Positions 17,551 through 27,903 are shown, counted from the stretch's first letter. The stretch: 64,000 nucleotides of DNA from Gammaproteobacteria bacterium (GCA_029863125.1 JAOTWB010000009.1:1-64000); one strand, 5' to 3'. Notes: generated by a model from the sequence alone, not told the origin. Numbers and translations are program-made.

Positions 17551-17690
17551 GCTCCGTGAATCCTGCCGATTTATGTCAAATCTGCCTGGTCTGCCGGGTT
17601 TTGTGGGCGGCCCACGTGTTTCGGCAGGGTTAGTTTGGAAGTGCGCAGGAAGCGCGGCATTAAACAGGCATTCAAATAAGGAGATTGAAA

Positions 17691-17882
17691 ATGCGTGAGT
17701 TAACGATGAGCGAAATCGACTTTGTTTCAGGTGGCGCCGATGAATGTACATCCGAGGACGACGGCAATGAGTACGCCGGCGTCAAGGACCCGGAGTCCGT
17801 CGGCAATGACCTGATCAGCATGTATGAAGGCGTTGTGGAGGCGGCTTCCCACATTATCGAACGTGTCGCAAACGCTTTGTGA
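17691..17882 (+). CDS. Microcin-like peptide with double-glycine leader
   Basis: The gene encodes 63 residues with a strong ribosome site (AAGGAG at 17678-17683). The first 15 residues, MRELTMSEIDFVSGG, match the double-glycine leaders of class II microcins; microcin V has MRTLTLNELDSVSGG. Such leaders are cut after GG by C39-peptidase ABC transporters during export. The predicted 48-residue product starts ADEC and is strongly acidic (12 Asp/Glu against 2 Lys/Arg), with one cysteine. That is unlike typical cationic bacteriocins. A terminator hairpin follows at once, then a CPBP protease gene on the other strand. No C39 transporter lies in the window. It may be a toxin, a signal or another exported peptide. 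Confidence 0.72.
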   Translation: MRELTMSEIDFVSGGADECTSEDDGNEYAGVKDPESVGNDLISMYEGVVEAASHIIERVANAL

Positions 17883-17887
17883 CGCGT

Positions 17888-18715
17888 TCAGTGCCGCGGC
17901 GTTGCTGCGTCGCGGCACTTTCTCGTGTTGACGGTCAGGGTGACGATCGAGATCGAGGCGAATAGCAGGATGGACGTGGCCACGATGCCGGTCCGCAAAA
18001 GCGGCAGTTCGGATACGGGTGGGTTCCAGATGCCGTGCAGGCAGCGCCAGTCGATCTGGATAAGGCCGTTGATCGTCGCATGAGTAATCAACGATGGCCA
18101 AAGGGTTCCGGAGTTCCAGTACTGGATGCCGAAGATGACGCCCGCTAGAAACGTGAAGAGCCAGCTCGACGGCGGATGAAAGACAGCAAAAACGCCGGCC
18201 GAAGCAGCAATTGCAATAAACGGCCCGTGCCGTTGCATCGCCGACTGCACGTACGCGCGATGGCTCAGCTCTTCAAAGATCGGCACCAGGACGGCCATGA
18301 CCAGGAAGCCGAGTACCATGACGCTGGCCGGCGGGCATTGGAACGAAAACAGGGGTCCTACTACCGCCCGAGGGTTGTCGTTCTGAAATACGCCGAATGC
18401 GATGCCGGCAACGAGTGCCGCCCACCACAGAACCCTGACAAGGAAGCCGATAGCGACGGCACGCCAGACGATCGATAGCGACAGGTCTCTCGGCCGAAAC
18501 TGCCGGACCAGAAACGCCCTGTCCTCGTAGAAAATCGGCAGTGCCAATAACAGGAAGATCGGGGGGAAGACGAGGTAGGAGAGGTCGGCTGCGTATTCCC
18601 GCTGCAGTCCGTCTTCCAGCAATCTCATCTGCAGCCAGGATCGCCCGAACAGAGCGGCTGTGACAGCTGCCATGACGGCGAACGCATACTTCGTAGCGGG
18701 ACGTTTGGATTGCAT
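17888..18715 (-). CDS. CPBP family intramembrane metalloprotease
   Basis: This is a 275-residue multi-pass membrane protein of the CPBP (Rce1/CAAX-protease-related) family. The three catalytic motifs are present: EELSHR with Glu148-Glu149, FAVFH with His180, and HATIN with His212 and Asn216. The glutamate should activate water for intramembrane cleavage. Known family members process prenylated proteins in eukaryotes. In bacteria some act in bacteriocin maturation or self-immunity. It converges on the double-glycine peptide gene with five bases between stops, so a role in processing or immunity to that peptide is plausible but unproven. Confidence 0.88.
   Translation of the reverse strand: MQSKRPATKYAFAVMAAVTAALFGRSWLQMRLLEDGLQREYAADLSYLVFPPIFLLLALPIFYEDRAFLVRQFRPRDLSLSIVWRAVAIGFLVRVLWWAALVAGIAFGVFQNDNPRAVVGPLFSFQCPPASVMVLGFLVMAVLVPIFEELSHRAYVQSAMQRHGPFIAIAASAGVFAVFHPPSSWLFTFLAGVIFGIQYWNSGTLWPSLITHATINGLIQIDWRCLHGIWNPPVSELPLLRTGIVATSILLFASISIVTLTVNTRKCRDAATPRH
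17890..17919 (+). terminator. Strong hairpin after the double-glycine peptide gene
   Basis: AGTGCCGCGGCG at 17890-17901 pairs with CGTCGCGGCACT at 17908-17919 through a 12-bp stem (one G-T pair) with a six-base loop, followed by TTTCT. It begins eight bases after the peptide stop. It also overlaps the last codons of the convergent CPBP gene, so it may stop transcription from both sides. Confidence 0.6.
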
Positions 18716-18793
18716 TTGCAGCTATCGTAGCTGCGGCATGGTTCGCGTCCGTTCAGTAAAACAGGGTGATTTCGGGAGAAATGCCCGCCGCAT

Positions 18794-20011
18794 TCAGAGG
18801 CCCGGAATGTTCGTGATGGTCGGTTCGACCATCTTGTCGCGGCCCCACTTCAGAAATATGGCCGCACGCGCGTCCGGATCGACGTTTACCCTATCGAGAT
18901 CACCCCGGACATGCGGCAACGCCATGAGGCGCTTGTCCATGACGTAAAACCAAAGCCATGGGATGTAGGCCAGGACGTACATGCCGAAGTATCCGTTGGG
19001 CAGCGACGGCAGGTCCTCAAAATGCCGCAAGGACTGGTAGCGCCGCTGCGGATTGGCATGGTGATCGGAATGTCGTTCGAGGTGGAACAACACGAGGTTG
19101 CTCAATATGTGGTTGCTGTTCCACGAGTGATGCGGCTGGCAGCGTTCGTACCGGCCCCGGACGTCCCGCTCTCGCAGTAAGCCATAGTGCTCGACGTAAT
19201 TGGCGCTGGTGAGCTGCCAGTAAGCGAACAGGTTGTGGATCAGCAGGAACGGAATGACCGTCCAGCCGAACAGTAAGATCAGCGATACGCTGAGGACCAC
19301 GGTCAAAGCGTAGGACTGCAGGATCGCGTTACTTCGGTGCCAGACGGATTTGCCGCGCAGCTCCAGCCGTTCCTTTTCTATTTGCCACGCCCTCTGAAAC
19401 GCGGAGGGAATTTCGCGTCGCGCGAACCTGTAAATGCTCTCGCCCATACGTGCGCTCGCCGGATCGGCCGGCGTGGACACGTCTCTGTGGTGCCCGCGGT
19501 TATGTTCGATCGTGAAATGGCCGTAGGCCGGGATCGCAAGCACGATTTTAGCCAGGAGCTTTTCGAACCTGGAGTTCTTGTGGCCGAGTTCATGCGCGGT
19601 GTTTATCGCGAGCCCGGACGTCAGGCCCGCAAAAATCGCGATCAGGACAAATGCCCACCAGCTGATCGACATGGTGGCGGCGTACCAGACGCATCCGATC
19701 AGCGCCAGGAGATGCAGTGGCACGACCAAATACGTCAACCGGCGATAATACGGGTCTTGATCGAGCTGAATGACCACTTCCTCGGGCGGATTGTTGCGGT
19801 CTTCGCCGATCGCCCAATCGAGCAACGGCGCAAAAATGTAGTTGATGGCGAACGGCAACAAGAACCACAGCTCGTTACCCGTTTTGAAATGCAACCAGAT
19901 TGCAACGAACGGTTGCAGCGGATACACGACCGAAAAAAGCCACAACCAGCGTTTGCGATCAACGTAATCGATCGCCTCGCCGTTGGGTAACACCGCGGAA
20001 TAGCTTTTCAT
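18794..20011 (-). CDS. alkB: Alkane 1-monooxygenase (AlkB)
   Basis: AlkB is a membrane di-iron enzyme that hydroxylates the terminal carbon of medium-chain alkanes using rubredoxin electrons. The 405-residue protein has all the histidine motifs: HELGH at 140-144, EHNRGHH at 169-175, NYVEHYG at 271-277 and LERHSDHH at 311-318. Hydrophobic segments lie before and between them. The length is typical. No rubredoxin or rubredoxin reductase gene is adjacent, so electron donors must be encoded elsewhere. The gene is transcribed alone. NYVEHYGL and the spacing favour a true alkane hydroxylase over xylene monooxygenase. Confidence 0.94.
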   Translation of the reverse strand: MKSYSAVLPNGEAIDYVDRKRWLWLFSVVYPLQPFVAIWLHFKTGNELWFLLPFAINYIFAPLLDWAIGEDRNNPPEEVVIQLDQDPYYRRLTYLVVPLHLLALIGCVWYAATMSISWWAFVLIAIFAGLTSGLAINTAHELGHKNSRFEKLLAKIVLAIPAYGHFTIEHNRGHHRDVSTPADPASARMGESIYRFARREIPSAFQRAWQIEKERLELRGKSVWHRSNAILQSYALTVVLSVSLILLFGWTVIPFLLIHNLFAYWQLTSANYVEHYGLLRERDVRGRYERCQPHHSWNSNHILSNLVLFHLERHSDHHANPQRRYQSLRHFEDLPSLPNGYFGMYVLAYIPWLWFYVMDKRLMALPHVRGDLDRVNVDPDARAAIFLKWGRDKMVEPTITNIPGL

Positions 20012-20292
20012 CGCTCTTTCAATCCCCGTTATCGTACGGTCAACGGAATTATCGCGCCGATTCTAACATCATCCGACGCCCGGATCCGGCGCACCGCCCT
20101 GAAAGCAGCTCAGGTTCTACATAATAAGCTCGCGGGAGCGCAAGAGAGAAGAATACTGAGGCTCGCGGGCAAACTTTTTCGCCACTGGCGCCGATTTTGT
20201 TCTATATTGGCTGCAAGCTTGGTCTGGAAGTCTGGCGTTGCCAACGGACCTTTGACACCAGGCAATAAATAGAAGAAATAGGGGGCACAGGC

Positions 20293-20748
20293 ATCAGCAC
20301 CGTCATTACAGACTCGCGTGCCGACGAGGATCGACGTCATTTCAGCTGGCGGACCGTTCTTTACGGCTTTGCTCTGTCGCGGCGCCATGCGCACAGGCGT
20401 GAGTCCGATAATGAAGTAATATTTATTGACCGACATCATCCCTGGTTGTTCTTCCTCGCTGTCGGAACCATGCTCCTTTCTTGCGCTGATGCGTTCCTCA
20501 CGATGCTGCTGATCGAGCGGGGCATGATCGAGGCCAACCCCGTCATGCAGGCTGCGATGACCCGAAGCATCGAGTTTTTTATCGGCACCAAGCTTGCGCT
20601 GACGGCGTTAGGTATTTTTGTTCTCGTGTATCTTGCCAAATCGCATTTTCTGAATCGATTCAGGACGGGGCTGTTTCTCACGGCTTTTTTCAGCGCATAC
20701 GCCTGCCTGGTCTGCTACGAATTGGTCAACCTTTTTCAGCTGCTGTAG
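20293..20748 (+). CDS. DUF5658 family membrane protein, apparent ATC start
   Basis: The frame is open from 20269 to the stop at 20748. A protein of about 151 residues matches what I know of DUF5658: a charged N-terminus with DRRHFSWRTVLYGFALSRR, then HHPWLFFLAVGTMLLSCADAFLT and three membrane helices. There is no ATG, GTG or TTG before 20446, which would remove the conserved N-terminal third. The best start is ATC at 20293 (I-S-T-V-I-T-D), seven bases after a GGGGG ribosome-like run; ATT at 20305 is an alternative. No function is known for the family. Confidence 0.65.
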   Translation: MSTVITDSRADEDRRHFSWRTVLYGFALSRRHAHRRESDNEVIFIDRHHPWLFFLAVGTMLLSCADAFLTMLLIERGMIEANPVMQAAMTRSIEFFIGTKLALTALGIFVLVYLAKSHFLNRFRTGLFLTAFFSAYACLVCYELVNLFQLL

Positions 20749-20752
20749 CGCC

Positions 20753-20767
20753 GGGAATTAAATTCCC
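20753..20767. promoter_or_regulatory. Perfect palindrome upstream of sucA
   Basis: GGGAATTAAATTCCC is a perfect palindrome around one central base. It lies four bases after the DUF5658 stop and about 100 bases before sucA. It could be an operator for the suc operon or a short stem ending the DUF5658 transcript. No T-run follows. Confidence 0.35.
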
Positions 20768-20865
20768 TACCGAGGGAGCTTGGGATAGAATACCGGCCCT
20801 TCTTGATCAGCGCCCGCGGGTCCACTTGACCCCTGCGTCTGGATGTTGCGTAATCCTCTGAAATT

Positions 20866-23745
20866 ATGAGTAATTCCCTGAAGGAACAGCTAGCGTCGAC
20901 CCCGTTATTTGGTGGCAACGCAAGTGCCGTCGAAAGGCTCTATGAGCAGTACCTCGAGAACCCGGATTCCGTCGCCGACGGGTGGCGGGAATATTTCGAG
21001 GCGCTGGGTGATCCGGATGCCGAAATCGTGCATTCGGCGATTCGTGAAGAACTGCTGGCGGAGGCCCGCACCGGACGCAAAGCGGGACTCGTGTCGGCGC
21101 GCCGGCCCGGAAAAGCGGCGCCGTCTGGCGAAAAACAGGCGGCCGTATCGCGCCTCATACAGGTTTACAGTCTTCGCGGTCACCAGGTAGCGGATATCGA
21201 CCCGCTCGGGTTGATGGATCGACGCATGCCGGGGGTGCTCAAGTCGGACTATCTCGGGCTGACCGAAGCCGACATGGATACCGAGTTCTTTACCGGCGGC
21301 CTTGCTGGGACCGGCGACGACCGCATGACGCTACGCGATATTCTGTCGCTGCTGAAAAAACTCTACTGCGGGAAAATCGGTGTCGAAATCGCGCATATTT
21401 CGCGGGCGCGGGAACGACTGTGGCTCCGCAAGCGTTTCGAGCGGGGCATGGCGTCCGGTACGCTGACCGACGAAGAGCGGCTCTGGATCCTGGAGCATCT
21501 GACCAGCGCGGAGGGCATCGAGCGCTATCTCCATACGCGCTACGTCGGGCAAAAGCGCTTCTCGCTCGAGGGCGGTGAGAGCCTTATTCCGTTGCTCGAC
21601 GATCTCATCCAGCAAGGCGGCGCGTCCGGCATCCGGGAAATCGTCATTGGTATGGCGCACCGCGGCCGTATCAACGTTCTCGTCAATATCCTGGGCAAGT
21701 CGCCCGAGGAACTGTTCGACGAATTCGAGGGCAAGCACGATCCGGCGGAGCAGAGGGGTTCCGGCGACGTTAAGTACCACAAGGGCTTCTCCGCCGACAT
21801 GAAGACGCCAGGCGGTAACGTGCATATTGCACTGGCATTCAATCCCTCTCATCTCGAGATTGTCAATCCCGTTGTTGAAGGCTCGGTGCGGGCACGGCAG
21901 CAGCGGCGCGGTGACACCGAAAGGCAGGAGGTCCTGCCGGTGCTGATCCACGGTGACGCCGCGTTCGCCGGGCAGGGTGTTGTCCCGGAAACCTTCCAAA
22001 TGTCACAAACGAACGGCTTCCGCACCGGCGGTACCGTGCACATCGTCGTCAACAATCAGATCGGCTTCACGACCAGCCGTCCGTCCGACGCCCGATCGAC
22101 CGAGTACTGCAGCGATGTCGCGAAAATGATCGAGGCACCGATCTTTCACGTTAACGGCGATGACCCCGAGGCAGTCATTTTCGTAACGCGGCTTGCCTTG
22201 CAGTATCGCGAGAAATTCAAGAAAGACGTCGTCATCGACCTGGTCTGTTACCGGCGGCACGGACACAACGAGGCGGACGAGCCCGCAGCGACGCAGCCGA
22301 TCATGTACAGCCGGATTCGTGAGCACAAGACGACCCGCGAGCTGTATGCGAAGCGGTTGGAAGAGCAAAAGGTCATTTCCGCGACGACGGCGACCGAGCT
22401 GCAGGACAGCTATCGCGATCGTCTCGATCGTGGTGAGCCGGTGCCGAAGTCTGCCCTCGGTATGATCGGTGATGCGTATACCGTGGACTGGAGGCCGTAC
22501 CTGAATACCGAGTGGGATGCCCCTGTCGATACCACGATTAGCCCGAAAACCGTTGCTCGCCTCGGCAAACTGATTACGGCGATTCCGCCGGATCTGCGCC
22601 CGCACGGCCGCGTACAGCGCATCATGGACGATCGGGTGCGAATGGCGAACGGTGAAGTGGACATGGACTGGGGATTTGCCGAGACGATGGCCTATGCCTC
22701 ACTGCTTGTCGACGGTCACAGTATTCGGCTGGTCGGCCAGGACAGCGGTCGTGGCACGTTTTTTCATCGCCATGCCGTGCTTCACAACCAGCTTAATAAT
22801 CGCGAATACGCACCGTTGGCAAATGTTGTCGACAGGCCCGAAGCGTTTCGCGTTATTGATTCATTATTATCGGAAGAAGCAGTACTCGGATTCGAATATG
22901 GCTACGCAAGTACCGAGCCGAACACGCTGGTCATCTGGGAAGGCCAGTTCGGCGACTTTGTCAACGGTGCACAGGTTGTCATAGACCAGTTCATAAGCTC
23001 AGGTGAGGCGAAATGGGGACGTTTATGCGGACTGACCATGTTTCTACCGCATGGATACGAAGGGCAAGGGCCCGAGCATTCGTCGGCACGACTGGAACGC
23101 TTCCTGCAGCTGTGTGCCGAACATAATATCCAGGTCTGCGTTCCGTCGACGCCGGCGCAGATGTTTCACATGCTCAGGCGCCAGCAGGTACGCGCGTTTC
23201 GCAAGCCACTGATTGTGATGACCCCGAAGAGCTTGCTGCGACACAAGATGTCGGTATCGGCATTGACTGACTTGTCGAACGGAAGTTTCGAACTGATCAT
23301 TCCCGAAACAAAAGTGGTGGCGACGAAAAAGACGCGACGCCTCGTATTGTGCAGCGGAAAAGTATATTTCGACTTGCTGGAGGCACGCGAAGCACACGGG
23401 ATCAACGATATTGGGATCGCTAGAATAGAGCAGTTGTATCCGTTTCCGATCTCGCAATATGCCGACATTGTCGAGCAATATGGGCACGTTAAGGAAGTCA
23501 TCTGGTGCCAGGAAGAGCCGCTCAATCAGGGCGCGTGGTACCAGATCAAGCATCGCCTGCAGGAGCCCCTGAAGAAGCACCAACAGCTTTATTATGCGGG
23601 CAGGCCTGGTGCGGCGGCGCCGGCCTCCGGCATCTTCAAAATCCATTTGCAGCAACAGCAGGCATTGGTCGAAGCTGCGCTCGACATTAAGAGCGAAGCG
23701 AGCAAAGTGGTCAAGCCTGAAAAAACAAAACGGAAAACAACATGA
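20866..23745 (+). CDS. sucA: 2-oxoglutarate dehydrogenase E1 component
   Basis: SucA is the thiamine-diphosphate-dependent E1 that decarboxylates 2-oxoglutarate and passes the succinyl group to the SucB lipoyl arm in the TCA cycle. The 959-residue protein has the usual order. First is an N-terminal E2-binding helix ([12 protein letters not shown]). Then come the [13 protein letters not shown] segment and the thiamine site around [15 protein letters not shown] and [12 protein letters not shown]-terminal transketolase-like half includes [17 protein letters not shown]. It is slightly longer than E. coli SucA. Its stop overlaps the sucB start by four bases (ATGA). Confidence 0.97.
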   Translation: MSNSLKEQLASTPLFGGNASAVERLYEQYLENPDSVADGWREYFEALGDPDAEIVHSAIREELLAEARTGRKAGLVSARRPGKAAPSGEKQAAVSRLIQVYSLRGHQVADIDPLGLMDRRMPGVLKSDYLGLTEADMDTEFFTGGLAGTGDDRMTLRDILSLLKKLYCGKIGVEIAHISRARERLWLRKRFERGMASGTLTDEERLWILEHLTSAEGIERYLHTRYVGQKRFSLEGGESLIPLLDDLIQQGGASGIREIVIGMAHRGRINVLVNILGKSPEELFDEFEGKHDPAEQRGSGDVKYHKGFSADMKTPGGNVHIALAFNPSHLEIVNPVVEGSVRARQQRRGDTERQEVLPVLIHGDAAFAGQGVVPETFQMSQTNGFRTGGTVHIVVNNQIGFTTSRPSDARSTEYCSDVAKMIEAPIFHVNGDDPEAVIFVTRLALQYREKFKKDVVIDLVCYRRHGHNEADEPAATQPIMYSRIREHKTTRELYAKRLEEQKVISATTATELQDSYRDRLDRGEPVPKSALGMIGDAYTVDWRPYLNTEWDAPVDTTISPKTVARLGKLITAIPPDLRPHGRVQRIMDDRVRMANGEVDMDWGFAETMAYASLLVDGHSIRLVGQDSGRGTFFHRHAVLHNQLNNREYAPLANVVDRPEAFRVIDSLLSEEAVLGFEYGYASTEPNTLVIWEGQFGDFVNGAQVVIDQFISSGEAKWGRLCGLTMFLPHGYEGQGPEHSSARLERFLQLCAEHNIQVCVPSTPAQMFHMLRRQQVRAFRKPLIVMTPKSLLRHKMSVSALTDLSNGSFELIIPETKVVATKKTRRLVLCSGKVYFDLLEAREAHGINDIGIARIEQLYPFPISQYADIVEQYGHVKEVIWCQEEPLNQGAWYQIKHRLQEPLKKHQQLYYAGRPGAAAPASGIFKIHLQQQQALVEAALDIKSEASKVVKPEKTKRKTT

Positions 23746-24959
23746 CGATCGAGATCAAGGTGCCCCCGTTGCCGGAATCTGTGACCGATGCAACGCTGGT
23801 TGGCTGGCACAAAAAAGTGGGCGATTCCGTTACGCGCGATGAGAACCTGGTGGACCTCGAAACCGACAAAGTTGTTCTCGAAGTTCCTGCTCCGACGTCA
23901 GGAACGATCATCAAGATTATTGCAGAGGACGGGGCCACGGTTAAGGCGGGCGACCTGCTGGCTATGCTGGAAGAAGGGGAGGCGACCGTTGCAGCGGCGC
24001 CGGCTGCTGAAACAGCCGAAGAAGAACCGGCCGAGCCGGAGGCAACAGAGGCCAAAGGCGCCGTCAAAACCAGCCCGGCCGTGCGTCGCCTGCTTGAAGA
24101 ACACGATCTAGATGCAACCATGGTGACGGGGACCGGAAAAGACGGGCGTCTGACCAAGGCGGACGTAATGGCATTCCTCAAGACGGGTGACAGTGGCGAT
24201 GTCACTCCGGGGGATCCGGCGCCGGCCGTGGTCGACGATAGCGTCACCGTAGGGCTTGCAAGAAAAGACCAGCGAGTGCCCATGACTCGCCTCCGTGCTC
24301 GAATCGCAGAGCGATTGGTCGAAGCGCAGCACACTGCTGCAATGTTGACTACGTTTAACGAAGTGGACCTTACAGAGGTCATGGCGCTACGCGCAAAATA
24401 CCGTGACACCTTCGAGAAGACACACGGCGTGCGGCTTGGCTTCATGTCGTTTTTCGCCAAGGCATCGGTTGAGGCGCTCAAACGGTTCCCGGTGGTGAAT
24501 GCGTCTGTCGAAGGCACCGACATCGTCTACCACAATTATTACGACATCGGAATTGCCGTCTCGAGCGAGCGGGGTCTCATGGTGCCTGTCATTCGGGACG
24601 TTGACCAGATGAGTTTTGCGGAGTTCGAAAAAACGCTAAATGACCTGGCGAAAAAGGCCCAGGACGGCAAGATCAGCATGGAAGACCTAACCGGTGGCAC
24701 GTTTACCATTTCGAACGGCGGTATCTTCGGTTCCATGATGTCGACACCGATCCTGAACCAGCCGCAAAGCGCTATCCTCGGCATGCACAACATTCAGCAA
24801 CGGGCGATGGTCATCGACGGAGAGATCGTCGCCCGGCCCATGATGTACCTTGCACTTACCTACGACCATCGAATTGTCGACGGCAAGGACTCTGTGCAAT
24901 TTCTCGTCGCTATCAAGGAGCAACTGGAAGACCCGGGCCGCCAGTTGCTGCAGGTTTGA
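23742..24959 (+). CDS. sucB: Dihydrolipoyl succinyltransferase E2
   Basis: SucB forms the core of the 2-oxoglutarate dehydrogenase complex and transfers succinyl groups to CoA. The 405-residue protein has one lipoyl domain with the modified lysine Lys43 in [10 protein letters not shown], an Ala/Glu/Pro linker, an E3-binding domain at about 109-147 and the acyltransferase domain. The catalytic His376 and Asp380 lie in DHRIVDG. It is translationally coupled to sucA and followed by lpd after 31 bases. The ending [11 protein letters not shown] is typical of SucB rather than AceF. Confidence 0.97.
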   Translation: MTIEIKVPPLPESVTDATLVGWHKKVGDSVTRDENLVDLETDKVVLEVPAPTSGTIIKIIAEDGATVKAGDLLAMLEEGEATVAAAPAAETAEEEPAEPEATEAKGAVKTSPAVRRLLEEHDLDATMVTGTGKDGRLTKADVMAFLKTGDSGDVTPGDPAPAVVDDSVTVGLARKDQRVPMTRLRARIAERLVEAQHTAAMLTTFNEVDLTEVMALRAKYRDTFEKTHGVRLGFMSFFAKASVEALKRFPVVNASVEGTDIVYHNYYDIGIAVSSERGLMVPVIRDVDQMSFAEFEKTLNDLAKKAQDGKISMEDLTGGTFTISNGGIFGSMMSTPILNQPQSAILGMHNIQQRAMVIDGEIVARPMMYLALTYDHRIVDGKDSVQFLVAIKEQLEDPGRQLLQV

Positions 24960-24990
24960 ACGATTCTCGCCCACAGGATCAGTAGGACAA

Positions 24991-26418
24991 ATGAGCAGAA
25001 GTTACGATGTCGTAGTTATCGGTGGCGGCCCGGCGGGCTATATTGCGGCGATCAGAGCGGCGCAGCATGGCCTGACGGCAGCGTGCATTGATGAGTGGAA
25101 AAACAAGGATGGCAAGAACGCCTTCGGTGGAACCTGTCTGAATGCCGGGTGTATTCCGTCCAAAGCACTGCTCGAGTCGTCGGAGTTATATCACCGCGCG
25201 CAGCACGAATTTAAGAAACACGGCATCGAGACCGGTGAGGTCAGCATGGATATCGGGACAATGCAAAAGCGTCGCGCGAGCATTGTTCGGCAGCTGACGG
25301 GCGGCATCGCGGGCCTGTTCAAGGCCAATAAGGTCGAAGGTCTCGTCGGGCATGGCAAGCTCTTGGCCGGCAAGAAAGTCGAGTTCACACCTGTATCGGG
25401 CGATGTCGAGGTTATCGATGCGCAGCACGTCATTCTGGCATCCGGGTCGTCGCCGATTGATCTCCGTATTGCGCCCTTTGACGGCGATAAAATCATTGAT
25501 TCCTGGGACGCCCTCGAGTTGGAGGCCGTGCCGCCGCGGCTCGGTGTCGTGGGTGCTGGCGTAATCGGGCTTGAACTTGGCAGCGTTTGGGCGAGGCTGG
25601 GTTCAAAAGTGACGATACTGGAAGCGATGGATGATTTTTTGTTCATGGCCGACCGAGACGTCGCCAAAGTCGCCCTGCAGGACTTCGGTAAACAGGGCCT
25701 CGATATCAAGCTCGGCGCAAAAGTGGCCAAGGGTACGGCAGGGGAAAAAGGGGTGAAGGTCGAATACGCGGACAAGGATGGCACGCATTCGCTGGATGTC
25801 GACAAACTGATCGTCGCCGTCGGGCGCCGACCGCACACGGATAACCTGTTCGCCGATGACGCCGGCATCCAGTTGGATGAACGCGGATTCATCGTGGTTG
25901 ACGATGAGTGCCGCACGCGGGTGAAAGGTGTCTACGCCGTAGGTGACTGTGTGCGTGGACCCATGCTCGCCCACAAGGGCTCGGAAGAAGGAGTCATGGT
26001 GGCTGACCTGATTGCCGGCGAAATCGCGGAAATGAACTACGACGTTATTCCATCCGTACTCTACACGAGTCCGGAGATTGCGTGGACCGGCAAGACCGAG
26101 GATGAAGTGAAAGCCAGCGGGCAGCCCTACAAGACAGGCTCTTTTCCGTTCATGGCCAGTGGTCGTGCCAAAGCGATGGAGCAGACGTCCGGCATGGTCA
26201 AGATCATCTCGTCAAAGGACGACGACGAGATCCTGGGTGTTCACATCGTTGGGCCGATGGCCGGAGAGCTGATCGCCGAAGCTGTTCTGGCGCTCGAGTT
26301 CTCTGCCAGCACTGAGGATCTGCAGCGCACTATTCATGCGCATCCAAGCCTGGCTGAGGCCGTGCATGAAGCGGCGCTGGCCGTGGACAAAAGGGCGCTC
26401 AATTTCCCGAATAGATAA
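24991..26418 (+). CDS. lpd: Dihydrolipoyl dehydrogenase E3
   Basis: Lpd reoxidises the lipoyl arm of SucB (and of other 2-oxoacid complexes) with FAD and NAD+. The 475-residue protein starts at the ATG at 24991 behind AGGAC; a longer upstream frame lies within sucB. It has the FAD motif GGGPAG at 11-16, the redox pair Cys49/Cys54 in GGTCLNAGCIP, the NAD Rossmann motif GAGVIGLELGSVW, and the C-terminal His-Pro...Glu active-site segment HAHPSLAEAVHEA. It completes the sucA-sucB-lpd operon. Confidence 0.97.
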   Translation: MSRSYDVVVIGGGPAGYIAAIRAAQHGLTAACIDEWKNKDGKNAFGGTCLNAGCIPSKALLESSELYHRAQHEFKKHGIETGEVSMDIGTMQKRRASIVRQLTGGIAGLFKANKVEGLVGHGKLLAGKKVEFTPVSGDVEVIDAQHVILASGSSPIDLRIAPFDGDKIIDSWDALELEAVPPRLGVVGAGVIGLELGSVWARLGSKVTILEAMDDFLFMADRDVAKVALQDFGKQGLDIKLGAKVAKGTAGEKGVKVEYADKDGTHSLDVDKLIVAVGRRPHTDNLFADDAGIQLDERGFIVVDDECRTRVKGVYAVGDCVRGPMLAHKGSEEGVMVADLIAGEIAEMNYDVIPSVLYTSPEIAWTGKTEDEVKASGQPYKTGSFPFMASGRAKAMEQTSGMVKIISSKDDDEILGVHIVGPMAGELIAEAVLALEFSASTEDLQRTIHAHPSLAEAVHEAALAVDKRALNFPNR

Positions 26419-26436
26419 GCGACTGCTCCGTCAGCT

Positions 26437-27903
26437 TTATTCCCAAAAACTCGCGTTCTTGATGCCCAGCTCCCTGGGATTGAAGGTGTACACGGTTACT
26501 CCGGCGTTGCGCTGCCTCTCGTAATCCTTTAGGGCTTTTAGCGCCGGGCTGCCCATCAGGAAAAGGATCAATATACCAACGATGTTCAGCCAGGCCATGA
26601 TGCCAACGCCAACGTCGCCAAGCGCCCAGGCCAGATCGGCGGAGCGAATCGTCCCGTAGAACACCGATGTCATTAACGCAAGCTTCAGAATAACGATCTC
26701 GCCGGGAAATCGAATAGTGCGCCGTATGTAGGCAACGTTCGTTTCCGCAATGTAGTAGTACGCGAGCAAGGTTGTGAAGGCGAAGAAAAACAGCGCGATC
26801 GCAACAAACGTCTTGCCGAAACCGCCGAGGACACTTTCGAGGGCATACTGCGTGAATGCCGGGCTGTTGGCCTGGATTTCCGTTCCCAGGATTCCGCCGC
26901 TGACCACGACATCAACGTTCGATACGTAGTACTGATTGGTTATGAGAATCATGAACGCTGTTGCAGAACAAACGAAGAGCGTGTCGACGTAGACAGAGAA
27001 TGCCTGCACGAGGCCTTGTTGTGCCGGATGTTCAACTTCCGACGCGGCAGCCGCATGTGGGCCGGTTCCCTGGCCGGCCTCGTTCGAATAGACGCCACGT
27101 TTTACGCCCCATCCGATGGCAGCGCCGACACCGGCCATGGGCGTGAATGCATCCGCGAATATCAATGCGACGATGTCGGGCAGCTGGCCGATGTGCAAAA
27201 TGATAATCCCCAGCGCCATGACTATGTAGCCGAGCGCCATGAACGGCACCACAATCTGCGTGAAGTGGGCGATTCGCTTGACGCCACCGAAGATGATGAA
27301 TCCGAGGACCGAAACAACAATAACCGCTGTCGTAATTTTCGTCGCGCTGATGCTATCGCCAAGAAAATCGACAATGGTTTCGCCACCGAAAGCCAGTTCC
27401 GCAGCGTTGCCGATGCTGTTTGATTGCACGCCCGGAAGCAAAAGTCCCGTCGCGACGATCGTCGTTATAGCGAAAATCCACGCATACCACTTCTGGCCCA
27501 TCGCTTTCTCGATATAGTAAGCCGGACCGCCACGATACTGTCCGTCGTCGTCTTCTTTGTAGATTTGGCCTAGGGCTGACTCGATGTAAGCCGTAGAGGC
27601 ACCAAGGAACGCAACTACCCACATCCAGAATACGGCGCCGGGGCCGCCAAAACCGATGGCCGCAGCGACACCCGCGATGTTGCCTGTGCCTACGCGACCC
27701 GAAAGGGATACCGACAGGGCCTGGAACGACGAGATACCGCGGTCGGATTCTTTGCTCGAGAACAGCAGACGAATCATTTCTTTGAACAGGCGTACCTGCA
27801 CGAAGCGCGTGAGGATTGAAAAGAACAGCCCCGCGCCGAGGCACAATGAAATCAGAGCATTGCTCCAAATGATCGAGTTAAGCCAGTCAACGATCTGTTG
27901 CAT
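26437..27903 (-). CDS. Sodium:alanine symporter family (AGCS) transporter
   Basis: The 488-residue protein starts at the ATG at 27903, behind GAGGGGA. It has about 11 hydrophobic helices. The diagnostic AGCS segments are SGRVGTGNIAGVAAAIGFGGPGAVFWMW, recognisable by its G-x-G-N core near residues 70-75, and GVKRGVYSNEAGQGTGPHAAA. Members couple sodium import to alanine or glycine uptake; the exact amino acid cannot be read here. The gene is divergent from nfeD with about 90 bases between. Its end is close to the convergent lpd stop. Confidence 0.92.
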   Translation of the reverse strand: MQQIVDWLNSIIWSNALISLCLGAGLFFSILTRFVQVRLFKEMIRLLFSSKESDRGISSFQALSVSLSGRVGTGNIAGVAAAIGFGGPGAVFWMWVVAFLGASTAYIESALGQIYKEDDDGQYRGGPAYYIEKAMGQKWYAWIFAITTIVATGLLLPGVQSNSIGNAAELAFGGETIVDFLGDSISATKITTAVIVVSVLGFIIFGGVKRIAHFTQIVVPFMALGYIVMALGIIILHIGQLPDIVALIFADAFTPMAGVGAAIGWGVKRGVYSNEAGQGTGPHAAAASEVEHPAQQGLVQAFSVYVDTLFVCSATAFMILITNQYYVSNVDVVVSGGILGTEIQANSPAFTQYALESVLGGFGKTFVAIALFFFAFTTLLAYYYIAETNVAYIRRTIRFPGEIVILKLALMTSVFYGTIRSADLAWALGDVGVGIMAWLNIVGILILFLMGSPALKALKDYERQRNAGVTVYTFNPRELGIKNASFWE

